Positions 8,538-17,508 of a DNA stretch of 64,000 bases are shown here, piece after piece. How positions within the stretch are numbered: position 1 is the stretch's first letter; the number at the start of each line of letters is the position of its first letter. The DNA is from CALMBW01 sp963779645 (lineage in GTDB: Bacteria > Actinomycetota > CADDZG01 > WHSQ01): NCBI GenBank assembly GCA_963779645.1, contig CAVZYX010000015.1, positions 62,001 to 126,000 of the forward strand. The letters run 5' to 3'. The position numbers and the translations under genes are program-made. The notes below the pieces were generated by a model. The model was not told the origin of the DNA. It did no database searches and saw only the letters and a list, made by a program, of their open reading frames with translations.

Positions 8538-9008
8538 TTAGGTCACAGCTTTCTTCACCAGCTTGGCGATCTTTGCCTCGTCGGCGGCCGACAATTTCTT
8601 CAGCGCGAAGGAGGTCGGCCACATGTCGCCTTGGTCGAGGTTCGCCGTGTCGCTGAACCCGAGCGTCGCGTACCTGGCTTTGAACTTGTCCGCGGCCTGG
8701 AAGAAGCAAACGACCTTGTCGTCCTTCGCGTAGGCGGGCATCCCGTACCAGGTCTTGGGTGCAAGATCCGGCGCGCTGGCTTTGATGAGCTTATGGAGCC
8801 GCTCGGCCATCGTTCGATCCGCCTTCGGCATCGCGGCGATCGCCTCGAGCACAGCTTTCTCCTGCGCCGCCTTGTTCCCCTCCAGCTTCCGCTCCCTGGC
8901 GGTTGCCCTCAGCGCAGCTTTTTCCTCGGCCGTCAGCACCCCGGACGTCTTCTTGTTCCCGGCGGACTTCTTCGTGGTCTTCCCTGTGGTCTTCTTCTTT
9001 TCCACCAT
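8538..9008 (-). CDS. DUF1801 domain-containing protein (YdhG-like)
   Basis: 156 residues. The first ~25 are a lysine/threonine-rich tail (KKKTTGKTTKKSAGNKK), followed by a helical segment and a DUF1801 domain with the signature KTWYGMPAYAKDDKVVCFFQ near residues 100-120. Related small proteins in Bacillus (Fra) act as iron chaperones and others have no known function. The basic tail resembles actinobacterial DNA- or RNA-binding tails, an inference only. Confidence 0.85.
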   Translation of the reverse strand: MVEKKKTTGKTTKKSAGNKKTSGVLTAEEKAALRATARERKLEGNKAAQEKAVLEAIAAMPKADRTMAERLHKLIKASAPDLAPKTWYGMPAYAKDDKVVCFFQAADKFKARYATLGFSDTANLDQGDMWPTSFALKKLSAADEAKIAKLVKKAVT

Positions 9009-9161
9009 CGCTATTCGCCTCCTCGGTTCAGCAGAGTCCTTGGATTCGGACCATCATGCCTGCGGCATCGCGAACGGACACAGGCGGGACGTACATCCAA
9101 GAATCGTGCCACGTGGGAATGGGAAATGAGCGCCAGCATGCCCACCTCCTGATCGATCGTA

Positions 9162-9197
9162 GAAGCGCCCTGTCGCAGGACCAGGGCTTCTCCTTTT
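9162..9197 (+). terminator. Hairpin with T-tail in a 282-bp gap
   Basis: GAAGCGCCCTG (9162-9172) pairs with CAGGGCTTC (9182-9190) except for one bulged G, followed by TCCTTTT. Its arms share GAAG-CCCTG/CAGGGCTTC with the terminator at 8503-8530. No rightward gene lies directly before it; the gap 9009-9290 otherwise holds no convincing ORF, only the presumed promoters of the two divergent genes. Confidence 0.4.
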
Positions 9198-9290
9198 GCT
9201 GAGAAAAGTCGAGCCACCCCCGTAGCGGGTCCCCCTGATACGCGTCATCGTGAGTCAGCGGGGCACGGCACGAACAGGAGGAGGCAAAGG

Positions 9291-9758
9291 ATGCGAGCAA
9301 GGATCGGAGTGCCAACAGTGCTCGTCACGAGCACAGTTTTGGCAGTGCTCATAGGCATGAGCGCCGCCACAGGACAAACGGTGTTGCAACTCTCTGTGTC
9401 GAACCACAGCTTGAAGGCTCGTTTCGTCGACCATGATTCGGATGGTTTGCGCTTAGGAGATCAGGTTGCGTTTAGAGCGACCCTGACCGACGCCGAAGGT
9501 ATGGACGTGGGAACCGCCTACGGCGATTGTCTTGTGCATCGACCCATCAGGGGCCCCGAGACAGGGCTCTGGACCTGCACCTACGTTCTCGATCTTGCCG
9601 ATGGTGACGTCATGTTGAAAGGGCTCGACCCTCGGGGGCCGGGAGAGTACGAGGTAGCAGTCGTTGGGGGAACCGGCGGATACGCGAACGCTTCGGGAGA
9701 TGCAACGTTCACCGACACATCCGAAGGGACCGATATGGAGATCAGGTTGAGCAGTTAG
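9291..9758 (+). CDS. Secreted protein with allene-oxide-cyclase-like/dirigent-type barrel
   Basis: 155 residues with a signal peptide (VLVTSTVLAVLIGMSAATG). The mature part matches the small beta-barrel seen in allene oxide cyclase and dirigent-like bacterial proteins: RFVDHDSDGLRLGDQVAFRA, a central Cys strand (YGDCLVHR, WTCTYVLDL) and the late VVGGTGGYANASGDATF. Two cysteines could form a disulfide. Preceded by AGGAGG-like purines (9280-9287). Function of bacterial members is unknown. The next gene begins 6 bp after the stop, so they are likely cotranscribed. Confidence 0.75.
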   Translation: MRARIGVPTVLVTSTVLAVLIGMSAATGQTVLQLSVSNHSLKARFVDHDSDGLRLGDQVAFRATLTDAEGMDVGTAYGDCLVHRPIRGPETGLWTCTYVLDLADGDVMLKGLDPRGPGEYEVAVVGGTGGYANASGDATFTDTSEGTDMEIRLSS

Positions 9759-9764
9759 CGCCTC

Positions 9765-10070
9765 ATGCCGATCCTCTTGATAGCGCTCTTCATCGGCATG
9801 ATTGCCGTCGCACTGTGGGCCTGGGTGGCTGCGCCAGGTGATCGAAGATTCTCGGTTCAGGTAGGAAACCCGCCTTCATTCGACGCGACGTTGGGCAAGC
9901 GATCCGGCCTTTTGGTGTGGGTTCTTCTTGGAGCTGTGGTGATGACGGGTTCGTTGATGGCAGAGGCGGACACTGAAGCGGACCTCGGATGGCTGGCCCT
10001 CGCGGGGGCCGCCTTACTCGTTTTCTTATTGCTGATGGAGATCCACTCCGTTCGGCGTTTGATGCGCTGA
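9765..10070 (+). CDS. Small membrane protein of unknown function
   Basis: 101 residues with three hydrophobic segments (about 2-22, 48-66, 74-91). The loop between the first two carries GDRRFSVQVGNPPSF. I recognise no family. It follows the secreted barrel protein by 6 bp and converges on the ceramidase-like gene; 22 bp separate the two stops. Confidence 0.6.
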   Translation: MPILLIALFIGMIAVALWAWVAAPGDRRFSVQVGNPPSFDATLGKRSGLLVWVLLGAVVMTGSLMAEADTEADLGWLALAGAALLVFLLLMEIHSVRRLMR

Positions 10071-10092
10071 ACGGAGATTCTGGATCGCGTCT

Positions 10093-12939
10093 CTAGATCA
10101 CGAGCTGGTCCGAAGCGGTCGCGTTCGTCTCGCCGTAGTTGTCGACAACATCCCCTGCAGCGACGTATGCGATATCGCCCTCGTGCAGAGTCGCTGGAAA
10201 TGTCCAACGGCCATCTTCGAGTTGGGCGGGGACCCTCACCACGCTGCCGTTAGACCGTTCGATAGTGAGGAACGCTGAAACCACTTCGCCCTCGGTCGCC
10301 CAGGGACGGAAGCTGCAACGATCACACCAGGGGTTGTTGTCGCCCGGCCAAAGCTCGCCGCGGTTGGCTTCGTCTTTCATGTGGGAAGCCGTGACGTAGG
10401 GGAAGCTCGACTCGTAGCTCAACGGGTAGGTCGAATCCACAGTGAATGAGACCTTGCCGTCCGGTCCGGCTTGCAGATCGGTCACCTTGAGGCCATCCCA
10501 GGCGGAGACGCTGAAGGCTTCGGAAGCAATCTCATAAGGCTGATCGGCACCACCCTTGCGGATCACCCCGTTGACGACGAAGCGATAGTCGCCCGCAGGA
10601 GTACTTCCGATGCCCGCCGGGAACGCGTTGAAGGCTTCGAAGTTCGCCTTCCAGATCCACTCCTTTCCGCCGGAGTATGTGTCGATCATGCCGTCGGCTC
10701 CCGATGGGAACTTCACCATGGTCTGGATCTCGTCGGCTTGACCGGCGAAGTCCACCCACGCCCCATCGACGAAATGTTGCACTTTGACGAACGGATTGTC
10801 GACCGCGTTCGAACCACCTCGCCACGAGAACTCCGCCGCGTCGAAGCGCTTGATGTCCTCAGGTTGGGTGATCGCCACCGGCTCTTCCGCGTCGTTCGGC
10901 AGTGCGGCCAGCCACGCGTCGTACACGGTCGATGAGATCGCTCCTAGGGCGTTGGTCAAAGCAACCTGGCGCGCGTCGTCAGCATCGGCGAAGGCGGCGT
11001 GAGGCTCTGGGGCGAGTGCCGGTCCGCCGTTGAGCTCGCCGGCGAGCCGCGACAAGCGAGTGTTCATGTAGTCGGCGGTGTGGGGGCCCCACGAGGTCAG
11101 CGCTTTCCGGTATTCGTCGTAGGCCTGGTACTCGCGGTAGCTGACCGTGTAGCCGTTGTACTCGCCGGCATGTCCGACCGCGATGGGAAGCTTGTAACCG
11201 AATTCGGCAGGCAGCTCTTCGTGAGTGAAGTTCCCCCAGATCTCGTCGGGATCGGTGGGCTCCATATTGGCCGCGACCGCGTTCTCGGGCGCGTCCCATC
11301 CTGCGGCGTCGTTGTAGATCTGGGCGAGCATGCGCTCGTAAGCGATGTTCGAGAACGTCAGCGGATTGGGGAACGTCGATCCGGGGGCCGCGGGATCGTT
11401 CGGCTTGCGGGAGCACGTCCACGTGGTGTCCGCGTTCTGCGCGCAGTCCAGACGCTTGGTCCAGTCATATCCGAGATACATGTCGCCCTCGACATCGTTC
11501 GTACGACTTTCGAGGTTCAAGATGAGATCGACCTGCGCCTCGCACGCACACGACATCAAGATGACGTCTCCAAGCTTGAACGCTTGCAACTTCAGACGGA
11601 GGTTCTCCTCCACGGCGGTGAAGGATGGAGCGTCATAGTTCGCAGGAAGGGGGACGCCCAAACCGCGCATGGTCTCCCATAACTCCGAGGTGAACGTGGG
11701 CACTCCCCCGCGCGCGCAATCCGGCAGGCCGGCTATCGGTACTCCGGGGTCGCCTTCGAGGGTGGACTCGGTGCGACAGTTCGAAACACTCGGGTAGGGA
11801 TGGCTGACCGGGCCGGGAACGTATGCGTTTCCAGCGGCCACATCCACATCCGAGCTCATGGGCACGATCGCTTCAGCTGTCGCGATCTCGTCCCATGCCC
11901 TGATGACATCCTGGCTGAGCAACCACGCACCGCGCTCTACCTGAGCGTGGCCGGCGTTGTCCCACTGTCGGTGGATGCCTTCCGGCCAATCCTCGTCGTA
12001 AGGGCGAGCAGGGCCGGACTCCGCACTTCCAACGTCGCCCTGGCCGATCACGACCCCGCCACCCGTCGCCGTTCCGACGAAGCGTTCCACTCCAGCTAGC
12101 CACTCGGCAGTAATCAGACGGTCGTTGTCGAGACCTTCGGGATGCATCCCCCAGTTGACCAGGGTGGCGATGGTTCCGGGCTGCGTCGGGTCGAGGCTGT
12201 CGAAACGAAGGACCGATAGCCCGAAGTCCCCGAAGTCGGAGGGATAGCCGCCCGGCGAACCGTCATCGGACACGGTCCTGCGCTGAACCATCCCCTTGAA
12301 GACCTTGTGCTCGACTGTCGTCGCGCCCATCTCCGCATCAACCATGCTGCCCTCGGCTTCGAGGATGGAGGCGGCCATCTGACGGGCCTGGTACTCGTAG
12401 GCACGGATGTCGAAGATGTCCTGGAACAGCCATACCCCCCATGAAGGCGTGGAGTAGTAGGGCGAGTAGTGATTGTGGCTCGCCATGTGGAAGATCTCGT
12501 CGTAGCCGATCTCCGAGTCCTCGGCGACGAGGATCTGAGAGACACGGCGGAGCAGAGCGTCCATCGCGAGGTAGTTGTCGGACTTCACGAATGCCGCTTC
12601 GTCGCCTTCGGCGTCCTCGACGACGATCGCACGGAAGCTCAGGCGCGACTGAACCCCGAAGCTGTCCTGCTGAACTACTGAGTGGCCATGCGGATCGTAT
12701 TCGCCCGCGTAATCAGTCGGACCGGTCTTTGCGGAGTACTGGCCGGACCCCGCGCCCACGTGCCAAGTAGCGTCCGCTTCTCCATAGCCGGCCCTCAACG
12801 AGGCGCCGGGACCGAGCTCAAGGCCGCCGAGTCCTTCTACATCGGGGATGCCTTTGCCCGTCGCCCCTGCCGGCAAGGCAGTGATGACGAGCGAAGCCGC
12901 GGCCGCAACAGCGGCGGCAACACGATGACGACGAAACAT
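10093..12939 (-). CDS. Secreted neutral/alkaline ceramidase-like protein
   Basis: 948 residues with an N-terminal signal peptide (AAAVAAAASLVITALPAGA). The first ~450 residues resemble the catalytic domain of neutral ceramidases: a YGEADATWHVG opening, an early His cluster in MASHNHYSPYYS, LVNWGMHPEGLDNDRL and a GQGDVGSAESGPARPYDEDW block that would hold the active-site region. A C-terminal beta-rich part follows a conserved YREYQAYDEYRK segment. Many actinobacteria have such exoproteins annotated as ceramidase-like without proof of substrate. The usual SGDVSPN-type serine motif is not exact here (QGDVGSAE), so activity on ceramide is uncertain. Divergent from the sigma-factor array. Confidence 0.65.
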   Translation of the reverse strand: MFRRHRVAAAVAAAASLVITALPAGATGKGIPDVEGLGGLELGPGASLRAGYGEADATWHVGAGSGQYSAKTGPTDYAGEYDPHGHSVVQQDSFGVQSRLSFRAIVVEDAEGDEAAFVKSDNYLAMDALLRRVSQILVAEDSEIGYDEIFHMASHNHYSPYYSTPSWGVWLFQDIFDIRAYEYQARQMAASILEAEGSMVDAEMGATTVEHKVFKGMVQRRTVSDDGSPGGYPSDFGDFGLSVLRFDSLDPTQPGTIATLVNWGMHPEGLDNDRLITAEWLAGVERFVGTATGGGVVIGQGDVGSAESGPARPYDEDWPEGIHRQWDNAGHAQVERGAWLLSQDVIRAWDEIATAEAIVPMSSDVDVAAGNAYVPGPVSHPYPSVSNCRTESTLEGDPGVPIAGLPDCARGGVPTFTSELWETMRGLGVPLPANYDAPSFTAVEENLRLKLQAFKLGDVILMSCACEAQVDLILNLESRTNDVEGDMYLGYDWTKRLDCAQNADTTWTCSRKPNDPAAPGSTFPNPLTFSNIAYERMLAQIYNDAAGWDAPENAVAANMEPTDPDEIWGNFTHEELPAEFGYKLPIAVGHAGEYNGYTVSYREYQAYDEYRKALTSWGPHTADYMNTRLSRLAGELNGGPALAPEPHAAFADADDARQVALTNALGAISSTVYDAWLAALPNDAEEPVAITQPEDIKRFDAAEFSWRGGSNAVDNPFVKVQHFVDGAWVDFAGQADEIQTMVKFPSGADGMIDTYSGGKEWIWKANFEAFNAFPAGIGSTPAGDYRFVVNGVIRKGGADQPYEIASEAFSVSAWDGLKVTDLQAGPDGKVSFTVDSTYPLSYESSFPYVTASHMKDEANRGELWPGDNNPWCDRCSFRPWATEGEVVSAFLTIERSNGSVVRVPAQLEDGRWTFPATLHEGDIAYVAAGDVVDNYGETNATASDQLVI

Positions 12940-13105
12940 GGAGACCTCCCAGGCGTGTGAGCCCAGCCCACTCGGATATATGGATGTTCGTGGGAGGTTC
13001 GCCCCGATTTATCCCATTCCTACGTGCAGATGCACAAGAAGGTGCCGAAAACTGAAGGCTGAAAACCGAGATCCACCCAGCTCGGAGTCTGACGCGCTTA
13101 GCGGA

Positions 13106-13246
13106 TCAGCGAAGGAGTTCGGCTAACTTGCGTGCATTCTGTTGGGCGTAGTCCTGGTAAGCAGTTGTTTAGATTCGGATCAGCGCTGTGCTAGATGCCG
13201 TTATCGCAGGTCGGAGCTGTGCGTCGCGCGATATTTATCAGTACTA
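13106..13246 (-). repeat. Repeat A: DUF72 3'-end fragment plus conserved non-coding core
   Basis: Read leftwards. The distal half (13165 down to 13106) encodes a DUF72 C-terminus, DYAQQNARKLAELLR then TGA at 13106-13108, with one extra base relative to the other copies. The proximal half (about 13246-13166) is a ~80-nt core shared with repeats B and C and ending in the identical string TATTTATCAGTACTA (plus strand, 13232-13246). The core is not found in the full DUF72 gene. It separates the ceramidase gene from the first sigma/anti-sigma module. The rest of the 420-bp gap 12940-13359 shows nothing else I can name. Confidence 0.8.
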
Positions 13247-13359
13247 GAGACAAGTCACTACGCGGCTCTCCTTGCTCATACCCCCATCCGGCCGCAGACC
13301 CGTCGGGACAATATCGACGCTGACCGAAGCCAAAGATGCTTGCAACGCGTCTCTAGAGC

Positions 13360-13905
13360 ATGAGGCCACAAGCGAGGCAGACCTTGACCGTGGGCGTGGA
13401 GGAGATTGGACTGGGACGGGGATCGGAACCGTTAGCCAGCTTGTACGAGGCGCATGCGGCGCGGGCATTCAGGCTGGCTTATCTCCTGATCGGCGATCGC
13501 GACGTCGCTGAGGACTTGGTCCAAGACGCGTTCGTGAAGTTGATCGGGCGATTTTCCGACCTTCGGAACCCGGCCTCATTCGATACTTACTTGAGGCGAA
13601 CGGTAGTGACCATGTCCTACGGACTGTTCCGTCGTCGCCGGGTCGAACGCGCCTATCTAGCACGCGAACGGGGTTTTGCCGACCGTAGGTCCGATGTCCT
13701 GCCCGATGTTGAAGGTAGGGATGAGCTGTGGACACAGATGCAAGAGATCGCACCGCGCCAGCGCGCCGCTCTCGTCCTCCGTTACTACGAAGATCTCTCC
13801 GAACAACAGACGGCCGACGCGCTCGGGTGTTCATTGCGAACCGTTAGGTCCCTCGTGACACGGGGTATCCAAGCGATGCGCTCTCATCAGGGTGGTGAAT
13901 CGTGA
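13360..13905 (+). CDS. ECF sigma factor, SigE-like (module 1)
   Basis: 181 residues, or about 157 if the true start is a later GTG. Region 2: AFRLAYLLIGDRDVAEDLVQDAFVKL split over residues 36-61; region 4: RYYEDLSEQQTADALGCSLRTVRSLVTRG near residues 141-170. A linker of ~45 residues with the arginine-rich FRRRRVERAY lies between. Closely related to the module 3 sigma factor. The stop overlaps the next start by 4 bp, coupling it to a membrane anti-sigma factor that should hold it inactive at the membrane. Confidence 0.9.
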   Translation: MRPQARQTLTVGVEEIGLGRGSEPLASLYEAHAARAFRLAYLLIGDRDVAEDLVQDAFVKLIGRFSDLRNPASFDTYLRRTVVTMSYGLFRRRRVERAYLARERGFADRRSDVLPDVEGRDELWTQMQEIAPRQRAALVLRYYEDLSEQQTADALGCSLRTVRSLVTRGIQAMRSHQGGES

Positions 13906-15543
13906 CGACGGATCTTGAACGCGATCTTAGCGACATGATGAATCGGACTGCGAAGGGTTTGTACTACGTGCCGCAGCCCAATAGCAGACTGGTTCGTCGG
14001 GCGCGCATTGCTCGAGCGCGGACCGCAGTGGTTACGGGAGTGGCTGCGCTGACCCTAGTGGTCGGTGGATTCGCCGGGGCTCGATCGCTGTCGAGGGATG
14101 AAGTCCTACCCCCGGTGAACCCAGACTCCAAGAACGTGTTCGTGGACACTTGGGTGAGTGCTGACACGGACGGGAGTACCAAGACCATGATGGTGCGAGC
14201 CTCCGGCGAGGACACCTACGAGATCGTGTTGAAGGATGACGCGGCAACGGCGTGCTCGGGGGCTCCCGCGACGATTACGGGAGCCGGGCGACTGGACAGC
14301 GCGACGGAGTTGGTCATCCCGTCGCCAGCCCTCACCTGCGATGACGGGACCCTGCCCCAGGCCAAGGGCGGCCCTCCTGTCCAGGAGCAGATCCGCAACA
14401 TGACCTTCCTGCACGATTCCCAAGCCGACACCCTCACCGACAACCGTGGGGTGGTGTGGGGCAGAGGGGAGATCAGGGAGGACACGCCGTGCGGTACACC
14501 GCCGGCCGATCCCGAGAGCCTTCCGGGTCCCGAATGTATGCAGGGAGAGCAGATCCCGGAGACCGAGGTGGCCAACGGCCGCTACGAAGGCACGCCGTGG
14601 CGACTGAGCGTCTTCACGGAGCCCAGCATCGGTATAGACCATTCCGAGGGCTACCACTCGCTGGGCCTGTCCGGTTTCTTGGGCGATGACAGATTCGTAT
14701 GGACCTCCGGGATACGACCCGACAGCGAACCTGAGGGAACGGTAGGAATGAAGCTCTGGGCAACCTCAGAGGGCTTGCCGGATGTCCTGGTCATTTCCGG
14801 CACCGTCACTCCCGACATCGTTCGCGTCGAGTTCTCAGAAGGCAACAAGACTGTATCCACGGAAACGATCGCGGCCCCACGTGAAGTGGGCGATGACTTT
14901 CGCGTCTTCGTCTTGTTCGCTCCCTTCGGGACCGACGTTGGCTGCCTGCAGTGGGACGTCGAGACCGTGAACTGTTTCGGCGAGGAGCAAGGAGTCGTCG
15001 GTTTCGATGCGTCCGGTGAGCTCGTCGCTGAGCAGCCACAGCAACCGGAGATCGGCCGGGATTGCCTCAGCTGTTTTGAAGAAAGCGATCCGGATGAGTT
15101 CGTGACCGATGGATCCAAAGGGGGGCTCAACTGGCGCCTGAGCGCGCGGCGGTACGGCTCCGAGCGGTGTTTCGCTTTCTCCCTTGGAGCAAAGCCCGCG
15201 GGTGGTCGCGCATGCCTGACGCGTCTCGACTCGGGCTGGTTCGGCGAAGTCGGTCAGCGCGTCGAACCTCAACGACCCAACGTCGCGCCCGTCTACGGCG
15301 CGATCCCTTCGCAGGTGGACGCGGTGGAGGTGGTCTTAGACGACGGCAGCGCGATCCCCGCGCGCGATCTTCCGGCCCGAGGGCCACTCGATGGCTTATT
15401 ACCTGGTGTGGATTCCCGACGCTTTTGCCACGGGCTCGGTCCGGTTCATCACAGAGGGAAGCGAGTTGGGATCGCTCCCATTGTGCGCTGCGGATTACCG
15501 CGCTAGGACTGAGAGCTTCGTCTGCTACGGAACCCCGGAATAG
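13902..15543 (+). CDS. Membrane anti-sigma factor with large extracytoplasmic domain (module 1), one frame break
   Basis: About 546 residues after correction. The ~35-residue cytoplasmic part and one membrane helix (residues 37-57, VVTGVAALTLVVGGFAGA) are followed by an exported domain. Its first part (FVDTWVSADTDGS, MVRASGEDTYEI, CSGAPATITGAG, TCDDGT) is shared with the module 2 protein; the rest is unique. Near 15358-15368, in a GCGCGCG run, the frame shifts. The next frame continues as FRPEGHSMAYYLVWIPDAF and stops at 15541-15543, 2 bp before the next GTG, whereas the uncorrected ORF ends at 15506 in nonsense. Presumably sequesters the adjacent sigma factor until an external signal is sensed; no zinc-binding ASD motif is visible. 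Confidence 0.75.
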
Positions 15544-15545
15544 GC

Positions 15546-16724
15546 GTGATCCGTCGTCACGGACGTGTCGTGGCAATGGCCCTGGTTATAGCGCTGTCGG
15601 CGTGCGCACCAAATCCTGCCGACACGGAGCCGGACACCGCGGCTGAACCGTCGTCGCCACCCGCTGCGTCGCCGTCCTCCAAGGCAACGACAGCGACGTT
15701 CCCGGCCACTGCGTTCGCCGACATCAGCGAGGACTCGGTCCCGCAAGAGGTCGCGACGGAGTTCCTAGCCGCGCTGCGCGACACGGCCGGCCGAGCAGGG
15801 GTTTCAGCGACGGTCATGTCCCCCGACGGCACCTGGAGTGGCACGGCGGGCAAGGCAGACGGCGTTCGAGAGATTCAGGTCGACGATCAGTTCGCCATCG
15901 GCAGCGTCACCAAGTCGCTAGTTGCAGCCCAGGTGATGCAGATGGTCGAGGCCGGCGAGCTGGACCTCGATGACCCAGCGATCGACCACCTTCCTCCGCA
16001 TCTCGACTTCGACATCAACGGGGCCACGATCCGTCATCTGCTGGGCCACCGCAGCGGAATCCCGGACTATTGGTCTGAGCTATCCGAGAGCCTGACAACC
16101 CATCCGAAACGGGTTTGGACGACGGCCGACATGTTGGAACTGGTCCCCACCAAGCGCGCTACAGCCGGTGACGTCTTCGAGTATTCGAACACGAACTATC
16201 TGTTGATCGAGCTGGTGATCGAGCACGTTAGCGGACGACCGGTGGTCGACGTGCTGCGGGACGGCGCCCTCAGCATCGACGGGATAGAGCGGCTCATCTA
16301 TCAGCCGGATGAGGTCCCGACAGAACCCATGGCCATGCCTTATGGCGGGTCCACCGCCGCGCTGAAGAAGGGTGGGGGTTACTTGCCATCCCGAGCAAGT
16401 GCAACCGCCGGTCCCACCACAGGTGCCATGGCCTCGGACTCACAGTCCTTGGCGCGTTGGTGGCGAGCGTTCTGCGCCGGCGAGATCGTCTCCATAGCCT
16501 CGCTCACCGAGATGTCGGCATTTGATGACGGTTACGGACTGGGGCTGTACAACGTCGCCGACCGATACGCTCAGGCCGTGGGACATGCCGGTGAGGATGT
16601 CGGCTACGTGGCGTGGGCAGGATGCCTTCCCGATCTTGGCTCGGTCATCGTTGTGCTGAGCAACCGCATGGTGAACATCAGCGACACGGCCGACTCTCTC
16701 GTGAACGCATTGAGTGAGCAGTAG
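15546..16724 (+). CDS. Serine hydrolase lipoprotein, beta-lactamase/DD-peptidase family
   Basis: 392 residues from a GTG 2 bp after the corrected end of the anti-sigma gene. Signal peptide with lipobox LSAC (Cys ~20), then a Pro/Ser/Thr-rich linker. The class C-like fold shows SVTK (SxxK, ~residue 113), YSNTNY (YxN, ~217) and a late GHAGEDVGYV region replacing the KTG box. Likely an outer-surface serine hydrolase on peptides or cell wall. As the third gene of module 1 it may be an effector or sensor partner of the sigma switch; it is absent from modules 2 and 3. Confidence 0.88.
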   Translation: MIRRHGRVVAMALVIALSACAPNPADTEPDTAAEPSSPPAASPSSKATTATFPATAFADISEDSVPQEVATEFLAALRDTAGRAGVSATVMSPDGTWSGTAGKADGVREIQVDDQFAIGSVTKSLVAAQVMQMVEAGELDLDDPAIDHLPPHLDFDINGATIRHLLGHRSGIPDYWSELSESLTTHPKRVWTTADMLELVPTKRATAGDVFEYSNTNYLLIELVIEHVSGRPVVDVLRDGALSIDGIERLIYQPDEVPTEPMAMPYGGSTAALKKGGGYLPSRASATAGPTTGAMASDSQSLARWWRAFCAGEIVSIASLTEMSAFDDGYGLGLYNVADRYAQAVGHAGEDVGYVAWAGCLPDLGSVIVVLSNRMVNISDTADSLVNALSEQ

Positions 16725-16773
16725 GTCCCGCAGAGTCGAAAGGTCAGGGTCGCAGTGTCCGATCCGGACCTGT

Positions 16774-16934
16774 TCACTGTCCCAGCGGTGTCGATTCTTT
16801 CTGAAGCTCGGCGAGCTCCGAGGCGTTGCGTTGTGCGTAGTCCGAGTAGCAGTTGTCTAGGTCCCGACTAGCGGTGTGCTAGATGACGTTTGCGCAGGTC
16901 AATGCTGAGCGACGAGCGATATTTATCAGTACTA
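16774..16934 (-). repeat. Repeat B: DUF72 3'-end fragment plus conserved non-coding core
   Basis: Same build and orientation as repeat A. The leftward coding fragment DNCYSDYAQRNASELAEL runs on to a TGA at 16774-16776. Its core (about 16934-16857) shares GTGCTAGAT, GCGCAGGTC and the identical TATTTATCAGTACTA (16920-16934) with A and C. It sits between the serine hydrolase gene and the module 2 sigma gene and occupies most of a 283-bp gap. Confidence 0.82.
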
Positions 16935-17007
16935 ACGCTTAGGCAGATCAGCAAGCTCCGCGCTCCGATGTAAACCTTCTGGGGTCCTCCAGGCTTGTGT
17001 CTGTGAG

Positions 17008-17508
17008 ATGGCTTCTTCGACATACGTGATACCCAGGGCGGAGGTGGACCGGCTGAAGTTCGAGGATTTCTACGCCGCCGAGTTCGACCGCGTCCTCAAC
17101 TCCGCCTTCGCCTTCTCAGGTGACCGGGACGCCGCCACCGACGCGACTCAGGAAGCGTTCGCCCGCGCCTTCGCCCGGTGGCGTCGGTTGAGCCGGCAAG
17201 AATGGGCGGGCGGTTGGGTCACGACTACCGCTCTCAACGTGCTTCGCCACAGGTACCGCGACACGGCGAGATCGCAAGTCCCGGTGGACGAACGACCGTC
17301 CCATGACGCTCATGGACGCGTCGACCTGCTGCGGGCCCTGCGGGCTCTGCCCATCCGGCAACGCGAGGCGGCCGTCCTCTTCTATGTGGCCGATCTGCCC
17401 TTGCACGCGGTCGCCGAAACGATGGGGATCAGCGACGGAGCCGTTAAGTCGCACCTGGCGCGGGCGCGCGAGGGCTTGCGAGTGAAAATGGAGGAACGCC
17501 ATGCATGA
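17008..17508 (+). CDS. ECF sigma factor (module 2)
   Basis: 166 residues. Region 2: FYAAEFDRVLNSAFAFSGD and DATQEAFARAFARW (to residue ~52); region 4: RQREAAVLFYVADLPLHAVAETMGISDGAVKSHL split across residues 113-148. It is more divergent from the module 1 and 3 sigma factors than those are from each other, so modules 1 and 2 are not a simple recent duplication of the sigma gene. Overlaps the following anti-sigma gene by 8 bp. Confidence 0.9.
   Translation: MASSTYVIPRAEVDRLKFEDFYAAEFDRVLNSAFAFSGDRDAATDATQEAFARAFARWRRLSRQEWAGGWVTTTALNVLRHRYRDTARSQVPVDERPSHDAHGRVDLLRALRALPIRQREAAVLFYVADLPLHAVAETMGISDGAVKSHLARAREGLRVKMEERHA

Noticed and set aside
9009..9290. Small genes in the gap between DUF1801 and the secreted barrel protein
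   Set aside because: Short ORFs on both strands lack ribosome sites and family similarity; only a hairpin stands out.
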